This document shows, in pieces, positions 47,601 to 54,600 of a stretch of DNA of 64,000 nucleotides. The stretch lies in assembly GCA_949358305.1 (NCBI GenBank), contig OX442314.1:28567118-28631117 (forward strand), in the 5' to 3' direction. The stretch's first letter is position 1. The number at the start of each line of letters is the position of its first letter. The notes beneath the pieces were generated by a model. It was given only the letters and a program-made list of their open reading frames with translations. It searched no databases and was not told the DNA's origin. The translations under genes and the position numbers were made by a program. The DNA comes from Strigamia acuminata. Taxonomy: Eukaryota > Arthropoda > Chilopoda > Geophilomorpha > Linotaeniidae.

Positions 47601-48750
47601 TTACATTTGAATTACTTATTTAATTCCCTAGACATTATTTTTACTGGCCAAATTAGATAGAAGACCAGAAACGGCATTCAACTGGTTCCACCATTTGAAT
47701 TCCGGGACTCGTATTTGTGAATAAATATAGATTTTTATATTTATTCGATCAATTCTTTGTTGGAAAAATCCAGGAACGCAGCACACCAAACATAAGGTTT
47801 GGCAAATTCTCCATTGGGATTGGATTTCTGATCAGGTCAGTGGAATGAATGGACCCTAGTGATCTGACTAATCTTTTTAGAAAAGGGTCAATAAGATAAG
47901 AAGTAATAATACGGTCATAAGTGGAGTTTTGCAGTTTCCATTTCGACGTAAACTCCAATCGAGTGAAAATCCTTCACTCATGGATAAACCTAAACCGAAA
48001 TGGAATGATTTAAATTAAAAAAGATGTACTCTACTTGAACAAATATTACTTACTAGTCGTCAATACTAAGGTAGATCCCGTGCTCGTGTCCTTTTCACTA
48101 ATTTCTACATTGGAATCAGATGCTATCAAAACACTGCCATTTCGACGCACTTGAGACAGAATTTTGTTGTACTGCAACAATAATCAACTCTGTTAATCAA
48201 ATAATCAAATTACAATTGAAATAAAATCTATTTCTATCCTACATCAACCACATCGATAGCGTACCTTTTTAACTCTTACAAGCTCAACATTTCCCATTAA
48301 ACTCGAATCGCTCCACAGCCGAGTGTAGTTGTCAATCTCGGTATTTAAATTGATTAGTCCTCTCACTGCACTTCCACAATGTTTAAATTCCGAAGTGACG
48401 TCACCTTCAAAATGTAGTGGCCACAAAGCGGTCAAAGCCGCAGTGTCGAACCCTGCTGCAGAGAAGCCGAGCAGTTTTAAGTGTGTTGTCTCTTTAAATT
48501 CAATGTTAACTTCAACCGGTCCAGACATGTAATAGCGTAGTCTGTCATACGTCTGGTAACAGCAAATGCCCGAGCAAAAACCGATTGCAATCAGCCACAG
48601 AATTCGGACCGAAAGTGATATTCGTTCGTCCAAAATCTTGTTGATTATCGGTAGGGAATTCATCTCGATTGAATTTTCAATTTGTTCTCTACATAAATAC
48701 CTAATGCGATGTTTTCGTTTGATGACTCGTCGGTTTCTCGCGAGTGCCAT
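35289..48750 (-). CDS. Channel copy 2: two-domain DEG/ENaC gene
   Basis: Exons on the minus strand, high to low: a 48750-48265, b 48171-48054, c 47989-47913, f 39999-39910, g 39817-39714, h 38991-38175, i 38110-38026, j 37969-37881, k 37757-37656, d 35886-35783, e 35667-35289. Phases agree at each junction as drawn, giving about 815 residues. The product should be a plasma-membrane cation channel subunit with four membrane segments and two ectodomains; all termini and the linker are cytoplasmic. The intron between c and f holds element D, a solo LTR and a fold-back repeat. A domain 1 exon between c and f may have been missed. No stop or frameshift was seen. Function (amiloride-type sodium channel or ligand-gated) cannot be told. 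Confidence 0.75.
35783..35886 (-). CDS. Channel copy 2 exon d: cysteine-rich segment of domain 2
   Basis: 104 bp, phase 0 in and phase 2 out, acceptor CTGTAG, donor GTAAGT. It encodes C-x8-C-x3-C-x8-C (HACVAREEHVRCRNEC to SIKC), the conserved pre-LP cysteine block of DEG/ENaC ectodomains. It is the counterpart of exon g in domain 1. Confidence 0.8.
35887..37655 (-). other. Channel copy 2 intron between exons d and k
   Basis: No gene is seen. It holds a CTCATTACT microsatellite near 36474, scattered CCGATA/TATCGG words (36570-36620 and 37405-37440), and an inserted repeat at 36742-37265. The homologous copy 3 intron (51863-52951) lacks that repeat. Confidence 0.6.
36742..37265. repeat. Interspersed repeat starting CAGGGTGTCCCAAAAGTC
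   Basis: It is absent from copy 3. Its first 170 bases reappear inverted at 47105-47275, and GTTGTAGAGCACCATC near 36943 recurs at about 45299 and, inverted, at 46170. The GGGTGTCC end is common among arthropod interspersed repeats. The right limit is approximate. Confidence 0.6.
37656..37757 (-). CDS. Channel copy 2 exon k: domain 2 ectodomain
   Basis: 102 bp, 34 codons, phase 0/0, acceptor CTCCTCAG, donor GTATGT. It encodes LYVRPPGAKIESILTS and onward, the stretch after the first palm strands. It is conserved in length in copies 1 and 3. Confidence 0.75.
37881..37969 (-). CDS. Channel copy 2 exon j: domain 2 ectodomain
   Basis: 89 bp, phase 1 in and phase 0 out, acceptor ATTTAG, donor GTAGGT. 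The product PMKFAGVGSTVLLSFIKNK has the hydrophobic strand that follows G-x-C-F-x-F in the family. Confidence 0.75.
38026..38110 (-). CDS. Channel copy 2 exon i: domain 2 ectodomain
   Basis: 85 bp, phase 0 in and phase 1 out, acceptor CACCAG, donor GTACTA. It ends HSGRCFEFEL, matching the G-x-C-F-x-F signature of DEG/ENaC. Confidence 0.75.
38175..38991 (-). CDS. Channel copy 2 exon h: TM2 of domain 1, linker, TM1 of domain 2
   Basis: The 817-bp exon is the key of the gene. It starts LPYMPFNDAVRDC, has the motif CGCLRPC (exon residues 42-48), then TM2 (about 92-118) with DLGGNLGFALGLSLLS and the filter triplet GLS at 106-108. A basic linker of about 45 residues follows (about 119-163, rich in Lys and Arg), then a second TM1 (about 164-184, YVQYTVLFAGAVIASYVV) and ectodomain start (YYSEPTKTVVTV, MPNVIACTEG). 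The acceptor is ATTACAG and the donor GTAGTT, phase 2 in, 0 out. There is no stop between the two membrane segments. Confidence 0.9.
38992..39713 (-). other. Channel copy 2 intron between exons g and h
   Basis: It consists mostly of the solo LTR at 39086-39645; the rest matches 54265-54428 of copy 3. Confidence 0.75.
39086..39645. mobile_element. Solo LTR in the g-h intron (560 bp)
   Basis: TGTGCCTGG..GGTCACA ends are flanked by the duplication ACTT (39082-39085 and 39646-39649). Copy 3 has the uninterrupted site (CTTTGCTTAGTGAC near 54349). Copy 1 carries only its first 41 bases at 21661-21701. Confidence 0.85.
39714..39817 (-). CDS. Channel copy 2 exon g: cysteine-rich segment of domain 1
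   Basis: 104 bp, phase 0 in and 2 out, acceptor TTTCCAG, donor GTTAGT. It encodes YNFLPSNYPFC and C-x9-C-x3-C-x7-C ending KPEC, then joins LPYMP of exon h. The frame stays open about 17 codons upstream of the acceptor, so an earlier acceptor is possible. Confidence 0.8.
39910..39999 (-). CDS. Channel copy 2 exon f: domain 1 ectodomain
   Basis: 90 bp, 30 codons, phase 0/0, acceptor of AG type, donor GTAAGT. It encodes NPLQPYGYAM and QVGNVLFVDFHLRQ, similar in pattern to exon j of domain 2. The intron to exon g is only 92 bp here. Confidence 0.7.
40000..40280. other. Intron part left of element D (copy 2)
   Basis: It matches 55740-55990 of copy 3. One short open stretch near 40090-40230 was considered as a domain 1 exon but the frames disagree between copies. 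Confidence 0.5.
40281..40467 (+). repeat. Element D 5' LTR
   Basis: 187 bp, starting TGGAGTGTCC and ending ACACATTAA. An AATAAA signal (GAATAAATCA) is near its middle. The primer site follows at once (TTGGCGACGAGAGATGAG, 40468-40485), like the TGGCGAC-type sites of gypsy elements. Confidence 0.88.
40647..43586 (+). CDS. gag-pol: Element D gag-protease-RT-RNase H
   Basis: The 979-residue polyprotein starts MPLVAAPEKYNP. The gag part (about 1-220) is followed by two CCHC knuckles (CKHCGKSGHRQDEC and CHDCGIEGHIKPIC, about 225-258), protease (MEIDTGARATIV, about 318), RT (about 520-760) and RNase H (LTVDASPVGVG about 834, IADGLSRNP at the end). The two-knuckle, single-frame layout is typical of Mag/K02A2.6 elements. 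The RT active site reads FIDD, not the usual YxDD; both aspartates are kept. The frame ends at TAA (43584-43586), and integrase continues in the same frame. Confidence 0.9.
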   Translation: MPLVAAPEKYNPLDDWETYLMQIECVFSCNKIVDDKEKVNTLLACVGMATFAKFVDLARPKKPTELTFKQLTDLMIKNQKPRPVKQGEIVRFRARKRNKGESVSDFAAALHSLTKYCDFNTAQDDEMRNQFVIGLNMRQVQETLYVQKNLTFALALEAATSAEIAGADVSSFVDAQQSVHQLRKSGNSSRQHANSQKGGKRPSRGTSGQQHQQSDHSKPQHEKQKCKHCGKSGHRQDECRFRTAKCHDCGIEGHIKPICRATKSITSAHHTTISAPRKLTFYAVRMKELQTPNSVNAVALRHTKPLVLELRIADILLWMEIDTGARATIVSCEMYAKLFSKFPLKSLGTELSSYDSDALPMAVVCTVPVEYAGKSFTLPLCVAEHGQVPLLGRDWIDIFGLLDVAGAALRAVVYQAKPGVPSKSARKRAIRQRAKHPPDPEPDSTSAVAPTRDTEPLPAPRDEPLSLSIIAAPACGLASRKAAAAKDAAPRCSASEEDKIRLESILQKHENVFRDEIGCYNVAPVSIDIDPNFNPIVLKAYPVPLAVKPALEVELRRLQALGIITPVASSRWATPIMHVKKVDGSIKIAGCYNRTVNKAVLPCSYPLPLFADVAANLSGGESYSILDMNHAYNQLRLTAASSELCTINTHLGLFLVNRLFYGISTAPALFQRTMDILTADVGNTQPFIDDSAVTGPTNSDHLVNLDALLGAFDGANLTLNRGKCKFLCDSVDFLGLRISKHGIAPIESKLAPLRNAGRLTDVTSLKSFIGLVNYYGRFISNLSTLLEPLYRLTRDDTKREWLDVHEKTWLKVRESVSVDSALVHYNQKEEVFLTVDASPVGVGAFLSHRDKTGQHRPIAFASSLLSAAQRNYAQIEQEGYAIIYGIRKFHHYLFGRRFVLRTDHKPLVSIFGDKKGCNQIVAARLHRWAIFLSAYDYQIEHLPAVDNAIADGLSRNPQPVVDTSEDCDFHINELLSVSV
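43587..45026 (+). CDS. Element D integrase, after an in-frame stop
   Basis: Directly after the TAA the same frame goes on, DFPASKPALQSAYAADPL, so this is the C-terminal part of the pol polyprotein. A zinc-binding region (ELHAGNFGIVRTK, then CCDACQRS) and the catalytic core (VHIDFAGPF, HSDNGPQF, NGAVEGFVGTFKR) are complete, and a Pro-rich tail follows. It either needs stop-codon readthrough or was lost by one nonsense change. No independent ATG start is obvious. Confidence 0.88.
   Translation, partial: DFPASKPALQSAYAADPLLQQVLLCVRNGWQSKTPELRDFYKHRDAFLIYNEFLFLHDRLVVPADFRASILVELHAGNFGIVRTKSLAQSTVWWPAIDADIERTVRCCDACQRSLPDPPRTSTVRWSIPDEVWGRVHIDFAGPFLGKTFLLAVDAKSKWCKVRAMTSTTAAATINVLEDWFCQHGLPIHVHSDNGPQFTAREYREFLEDNGIRHTFSPPYHPATNGAVEGFVGTFKRQMEKFIALKFSPTDSLRQFLFSYRSTPHVTTKKTPAEIFLRRTMRTRLHLLNPRLLPTSALLETARSFAVGDAVFVRDYRHSDKWIPGIVKEIVSSTTYTVEIAAGVLWSRHVDQLRKRATIGPPLPIEGDECSSGPFVMPQTACLAPPVVLPQPQPQLIIPAPNQNLPNALATPPPPPLPAPLLPALLPLLPAPPPPPHVLQPLPQSPPPAAHSRRSARKRKNTVTQQIINSFVFVVIFVY
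45100..45109 (+). other. Element D polypurine tract
   Basis: AAGGGGATAC lies directly before the 3' LTR. Confidence 0.7.
45110..45296 (+). repeat. Element D 3' LTR
   Basis: 187 bp; the differences from the 5' LTR are CTTGCT versus CTTGCC and ACAACT versus ACATCT. Confidence 0.9.
45297..46224. repeat. Fold-back repeat, interior and right arm
   Basis: The stretch AAGTTGTAGAGCACCATC to about 45356 (left arm, continued from 40252-40280 across element D) is the inverted complement of about 46128-46214. The interior has no gene; it contains words such as GTTTAAACGAG repeated in both directions near 45900-46010. Confidence 0.7.
46225..47104 (+). mobile_element. Solo LTR (880 bp) in the c-f intron of copy 2
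   Basis: It runs from TGTGGTGATC to ATCGCAGCA, flanked by GAAG on both sides (46221-46224 and 47105-47108). The uninterrupted target occurs inverted near 36900 (GCTAACTTCTAAACC). A CCGAATAAAAACA signal near 46940 puts the LTR in plus orientation. Short ORFs inside are not genes. Confidence 0.85.
47105..47275. repeat. End piece of the CAGGGTGTCC-type repeat, inverted
   Basis: It is the complement of about 36742-36912, diverged, and ends AAAGTCTG-like sequence at ACTCTG. It completes the repeat into which element D and the solo LTR inserted. Confidence 0.65.
47276..47912 (-). other. Channel copy 2 intron after exon c
   Basis: It matches 56010-56671 of copy 3. No gene is supported; an open frame at 47749-47958 is an extension of exon c past its likely donor and is not kept in copy 3. 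Confidence 0.55.
47913..47989 (-). CDS. Channel copy 2 exon c: domain 1 ectodomain
   Basis: 77 bp, phase 1 in and 0 out, acceptor GGTTTAG, donor GTATTA (weak). It encodes LSMSEGFSLDW and RRNGNCKTPL; GNC fits the G-x-C motif after TM1. The 3' edge is uncertain. Confidence 0.55.
48054..48171 (-). CDS. Channel copy 2 exon b: domain 1 ectodomain
   Basis: 118 bp, phase 0 in and 1 out, acceptor TTGCAG, donor GTAAGT. It encodes YNKILSQVRRNGSVLIASDS and a hydrophilic tail, and is conserved in copies 3 and 4. Confidence 0.75.
48265..48750 (-). CDS. Channel copy 2 exon a: N-terminus and TM1 of domain 1
   Basis: 162 codons from MALARNRR to a GTACGC donor. TM1 is at about residues 48-66, the ectodomain starts YMSGPVEVNIEF, and a Cys (KHCGSAV, about 130) follows. 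The open frame runs on upstream of the ATG through an acceptor CATTTTCAG, so translation could also begin in an earlier exon. Confidence 0.85.
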
Positions 48751-49553
48751 ATTGCGAGTGGAGTTGTTGTCCGTTAACGCGCACTGAAAATGTATTACAA
48801 AAAATTCAATAATGATTTTTAATTTATTTTTAGAATAAGCCGCACTGACCGTGACAAGGCCTAATTTAAATTTAAATTTATACAAAATTAAAAAAAAATG
48901 TGCACTCTTATAATTATTATTTTTAACGATTTCACAGAGACAACTTTTAGTTGAATTTTTTATTTGAAATTTTTTAAAAAGCCGATCACTAACTAAATTT
49001 TCTACCTGCAGTGTCGATAAAATTAAGTGACTTGATATGACCGGTTTTCGGTCACGTGCAATAAAGTTTCCGCATGGCCTGCAAATCTTGATAAGACAAT
49101 CTCACCACAAGACAAGCGTCTTGGTCCTTCTCCATTCCATTCTTGTTTTCCACTCAAAATTCAAATGTTAAATTTAATAATTAAAAAAAAATGATTGACA
49201 ACACCAGGCAAATCTTTATTTTCGAGAAAGTAGAAACTTTTTAAGATTTTGATAAGCACCCGCTTATGCTTCACTGCAGCATAATCTGAAATTAGACCAT
49301 AAAGACAAACACTTGTTGTGATCCGGAAATTGATTTGAATAAATACTTACCTTTTATCCAAATAACTCACAATCGAGATGCCTCTGTGGGGTTTAAACTC
49401 TAATAGCCTGTAAAAATGTGTCTAGGGGTGTTGAAAAATAAGGAATACAGTTTTGATTGAACAAAAATAGTAAATTGTGCTTTATTCGTGGAAATTACAA
49501 ATGATTTAGGAAATATAATATATTATTACTAAAATATTAGAGGTTAAATTTAA
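48751..49553. promoter_or_regulatory. 5' flank of channel copy 2, with blocks z and y
   Basis: It is homologous to 33257-34050. Block z is at 49161-49285 and block y near 49360-49412. No defined promoter motif can be named. Confidence 0.4.
49161..49285 (-). other. Conserved block z, second copy
   Basis: Open frame VKHKRVLIKILKSFYFLENK to TGA after TAATTTCAG on the minus strand; see 33655-33782. Confidence 0.35.
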
Positions 49554-50289
49554 AGGTCATGGGAAGAGAAATGAAAATTTTCTCTCATGTCTTCAAAATA
49601 ACCTGAAAAAAGGTTATGTAACATTTTTAACAGTCAAACTTACCGGGTATATTTAAAAGCATTGTTAAACTTCTAACCGAGTAGTAATTGTTCCGCCATG
49701 ACAGTTTTCAAAAGTTTATAAATACTGTCACCAGGTGGCGTTATTTATACGTCCTCGACGACAAACAAGCAGGCATAATACTATTATGAAGCAGGTGAAT
49801 TCAAGCAAAAATTCGTGATTTTAGCATGTTTTATGCGTTTGTGACGAAGGAGATGTTAATTTGGGTGTTTTAACTACATCTGAGGTTTCAGGTGTGTTTT
49901 TAGCTATAACATCAATGTTTTTAGCTACAAAGTTGATGTTGAATCAAAATTTTTATCTACAAAAATTGATATTTTCCCACTTTTTGATCAATTTTGGCAT
50001 TCCACAGCTGCACAATACCCCGTGATTAACAAATGAGTAAAGTGTGCGGTAACAGTGTTATTAAGAAACAATGTACGCATGATGTGTGTTTACCTCGTGT
50101 TTACAAATGACGTCATCGACGACATAAAATTCCCAGAATGCAATGCACAAAATGGCTCCCTTTTTCAAATGGTAAAAACATGATCTGATCATGTAAAACC
50201 ACTCGTACTTAATTATTTCTTAAGTTTGACAGTTAAAATGGTTATTTTAAAGACATGAGAGAAAATTTTCATTACTCTTCCCATGACCT
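49554..50289. mobile_element. TTAA-flanked MITE (piggyBac-like), 736 bp
   Basis: Inverted ends start AGGTCATGGGAAGAG and extend about 50 bp (through AAAATTTTCTCTCATGTCTT-like sequence). TTAA lies on each side (49550-49553 and 50290-50293). The homologous site at 34047-34050 has a single TTAA and no element. There is no coding capacity. Confidence 0.9.
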
Positions 50290-50293
50290 TTAA

Positions 50294-51069
50294 GACTAAA
50301 AAAGGAAGAATTAGAAATGAAATGTGAAACGATGTTTGTTGCACACAAAATGGCGAGGTGGACTCGCCTGGAAAAATTTCACTGCACGTACGATGGCAGC
50401 GACCGCAAGCTCCGGAGGGACTCCGCGGTGGCTTACAGTCGTTTACGATGGTTCACGGCAAGTGTGGGTGCTGTGACAGTAACGATGAGTCCTAGATAGT
50501 TCAACGGGACTCACGATAACCGACAGTGAGCGGTTTCTTGGGCGTTACTCGAGATTTGTACAAGTGCGTGTAACAGACAGTGCCTGTTACACACGAGCGC
50601 AAATGTGGCTGTTTCCACTGCAAAATCAGTGGAAACAGCAAAGTCTCAACTCACCAAACGGTACACTATCAATACTTGAAGTTCTGGGTGATTCAAAGCA
50701 GTGATGTTGTGTGTTGTTGGTGTGATATCAAGAGTGAGCAAAACCGCCAAAATGTGGGGTTTTATTGACTCTCTGGTGCTGCGCACTAAATGTGCTCAGA
50801 AAGCTAATTTTGGTGCAACAAAGGAATTTGTTGCACAAAAACCGTTGCTATTGCACCATACCCCTGGCCAAAATGAGGGTGAAGTGTGCCAAGGCACACT
50901 TCAGTTCTGCGCACAAACTGTGCGCCGTGAGCTCAATTTGGTGCAGAAGTGTGGCAATCCTGCACCTGCAGGCCTGGCACACTTTGGATCTGCGCAGTAA
51001 AACTGCGCAATTAGCTTGGTTTCGTGTCTTACCTAAGTTGGCACCACTCAATCGCCAAATCCTTTTCTG
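50294..51069. other. Intergenic stretch homologous to 34051-34847
   Basis: No gene is supported; the same GCACA/TGTGC palindromes as in the other copy are kept. Confidence 0.5.
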
Positions 51070-51216
51070 GTGCCATTTTGCACAATAAAAGTGCCATTAT
51101 ACACATGAAAAATGCCATTGAACACATGAAAAGTGCCATTGAACACACGAAAAGTGCCATTTTACACATAAAAAGTGCCATTTTACACATGAAAAGTGCC
51201 ATTTTACACGTAAAAA
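51070..51216. repeat. 21-bp minisatellite, 7 units
   Basis: GTGCCATTTTACACATGAAAA-type units, the contracted homologue of 34848-35240. Confidence 0.95.
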
Positions 51217-51242
51217 GAGGATTGGAGATTACATTTTACATG

Positions 51243-51615
51243 TTACAAACAATAAAACACACATGCAATGACATTCTGTAATAGCTCTGGTATTACCAGC
51301 AACGACAAACCAAAAAACAAGCCAAAACTATTTCCTACATCACAGAACAGAGCGTTAAGGCTGTATACATCAAGTTCTTCAAATTTCTCTATTAAATTAT
51401 TTACGGGCATAATTGCAGCAACTGATACAATACTTGTGTTAGGTTGTTGAAAATAAACACGTGTTTGGTATATATTCTCTGTGCAAGAAGGTTGACAGTC
51501 ACATTCTTTCTTTATGTCGGTCTTCAGAGATAAATGAATAAACGTAGACAAAGCTTCTTTGGCATCTTCGGCAGAACTGCATGTTTTGGTCAAATTGTTC
51601 TCGGTGAAAGGTAAT
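51243..51615 (-). CDS. Channel copy 3 exon e: TM2 of domain 2 and C-terminus
   Basis: LPF start, CDCQPSC motif, then TM2 with GLS intact, followed by a stop after about 9 residues. The last residues differ from copy 2, so the tail is not conserved. Confidence 0.83.
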
Positions 51616-54600
51616 CTAGTTGGATACAGACTTTTAAAGTACGTTCATGGTGGATAGCAGTAATATAATATTATTTAACAACACATGGCAATTTGTATAG
51701 AAATTAGATGAATGTTTCCATTTCAATGAACTTTGGCATTTTTGGATGAGTGACTTACTTGCATTTGATTGATTGAAATTTACTTCGAAAGCATTCGTTT
51801 CGGCATCGGACATGCTCTTCTCGTGTGACGCAGGCATGTGATTTTACATTAAGTGATATTTTCTGCAGCAATTAAAAATAATTTCAATTTTATGACTGCA
51901 ACATGGAAGTATACTCTGGCTCATCATAAGTGGGTACCCAGTTCCTATTGGCCGAGCCTGTTTACTCCTAACTGTTGCCTTTGTACTACGACCAGGAAAT
52001 GTAGTTCTGTTGTGTTTTTAATTTGTTTGATTATTGTAATGGTTGAAATAATGTTAATTGACTTTTATTTAATAATAAAATGTTTTAAAAAATCTTAAAG
52101 CAATGTTATATGCTGTTATTTTTTCCAAATACATGTTTGTTCAGTTTGTTTAGTTTACTGGTTGCTGTTTCAGGAAAGCAAGCAATTTTTGAAATTTATG
52201 ATTGATTATTTTGTTTGACAAGCACTCAATATGTATTTTAGCCTATTTTTATTTATACTTATACCAGTGAAATAGCTCGGCCAATAGGAACTGGGTACCC
52301 ACTTGCGATAAGCCAGAGTAATTACTTTACTTTTACGTATTCAAGTGATGTGATGCCTTGAATTTTAAAGCAGAAATGCAAAAAACCCAAAGCATCTATA
52401 GTACTATACACTTGTTCAATCCAAGAGAGTCCTTTCTCCCATGGCTAAACCTCATTACTCTTAAATCTACCACCAGGAAAAGTATTTTTTTATTTTTTTT
52501 TTATTTTTGTGACTATTATGATCATTTAAAATTGATATAATTTTAATTGTATTTTTTTTAAAATGGTTTTTCTATTCATAAAATAAAGTTTTATGCACTT
52601 TTTAATTTAAAACTCATGTTTGTTCTGTTTATCGGTTGCTTTGTCAGGAAAGCAAACAATTTCCTAAAAATAGGTAATCGATTACAATGTCTGTTTTGGG
52701 TCTATTTTTGTGTATCACTACACAAGTGAAATGGCTCGGCCAATGGGAGAATGGACTCTTTTGGATTGAACAAGAAAGGATCACAAAAGGATATTGGTAC
52801 AGTGTACGGGCTTCACTTGTCAATTTCAAAATGGCCACCACACAAGTTAGATAAGGGACAAATAAACTTCCAATTTCTCTAATGCTAACAGATGAAGCAT
52901 CCATAACCAAAACTAAGCAAGTTTTCTAATTTCACTACAATGAATACATACATTAACAAATGTAAATTGCATTATTGAAGAAGTGGACTGCATGAGGTTC
53001 CGCTGACTCGTAAGAATAGATTCTATCTTCGCTCCAGGTGGCCGCACATACAACTGAAGAGATAAAAATATCGATCAGCAAACATCAAAAAATGTTGACA
53101 GAGAAGCACACTAAATACTAATGTGCATGTTAGATCCAAAGTGCACCTATACCTGCCACAAGCCATGAGAACATGTGATGTCTTTATTTTTTACAAAGCT
53201 TAACAAAACTGTTGATCCGGATCCAGCAAACTTCATTGGCTCTAAAATGAATGAATAATTCACGTAATTTTAATATTCATTAAAATTGTTCTAGTACTTA
53301 GTTCGAACTCGAAGCATGTTCCCGAATGCATGTTTATATCATCCCTACTGAAGGTATCGCTTTTTTTCCTCAACCCAGCTCCCTGGTGTGAAGGATTAAA
53401 TAATTATACGTCAGAAATAAACGAGACAACAAGAAAAAAACAACTACGTTCAGTACTGCATCCACGGCGTATTCATCAAATCTCGGTTTCTGGTATTCCC
53501 AAACCTTTTGGAGTGATGGTTTTTTATCACTCTTCATTAAATCAATAAAATGAACTTCGCACTGGTGTTTTTTAATCTGCTTTGCATATTTTTTCGTGTA
53601 CGCTGCCGTTAAAAGGCCTTCAGCGCAGGCAATTACATTAGGCATGTAAATTGTGTCGTTTTCGTAAACTGTAACAACTGTTTTTGTCGGTTCGCTGTAG
53701 TAAAACTGGATTTTAGTTGCGACGACATACGTTGCAATTACAGCACCTGCAAACAGAACGGTGTATTGCACATAACGAGTGGTTTTTGATTTATACGCAA
53801 TAATTTTGTTGGTTTTTCTCTCCAGCTTTCTGTGAATCTTCACTATTTTGCTCGCAATTCTTTTCGTCGACGGCCTTTTTTTAAGGTTTTCAAATAGCCG
53901 TTTAGCAAGCCATCGAATTACAGCCAATAAGGACAACAAAGACAAGTCCAATGAAAATCCCAAATTTCCACCTAAGTCCACCAAAAGTGCAATTTTGTCG
54001 TAGACATATTTTTCAGTCAGGACGACGTATGTCGCATCAGTTTGCTTAAGTTTGGTCATTACTACATTTTCATCCGTGAATTTCTCCACAACGAGGTGGT
54101 AATGATATGCGTTTTTTGAACAGGGTCGCAAGCAACCACAATCTAATGTTGCCAGTGTGGATAATTCCTGTTTGTACGCAGCCTCGTGAGTTTTAGATAC
54201 AATGGCCTTATTTTTTACGGCACTGCAATCACGAACTGCATCATTAAAAGGCATGTAGGGTAATCTAAAATTTAAAGATATACCGTTTAATGTCAAGAAA
54301 CTCAATATTGAATGAAAAACAGATAGGCACTTCCTCTTTTTTCTGATTTTCTTTGCTTAGTGACAATGTTTTAACGTGATTATGATTACTTGTTGGTACA
54401 ACACACAATTAAGAAAATGTTGACTAACCCACATTCCGGCTTTAAGATTCTAGCCAAACAATCTTCGTAACATTTGATGTTTAGCTCTTCGTCTGGGCTG
54501 CAAAACGGGTAGTTTGATGGTAAAAAATTGTACTGGAAGTGAATAATTATTTCAATACATTTATAGCTACAATTAAATCCTGTTTATATTTCACTCGTAT

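Noticed and set aside
47749-47958. 69-codon minus-strand ORF overlapping exon c
   Set aside because: The frame is not the one that fits exon b, and in copy 3 it is interrupted; the short exon c in the other frame fits both copies.
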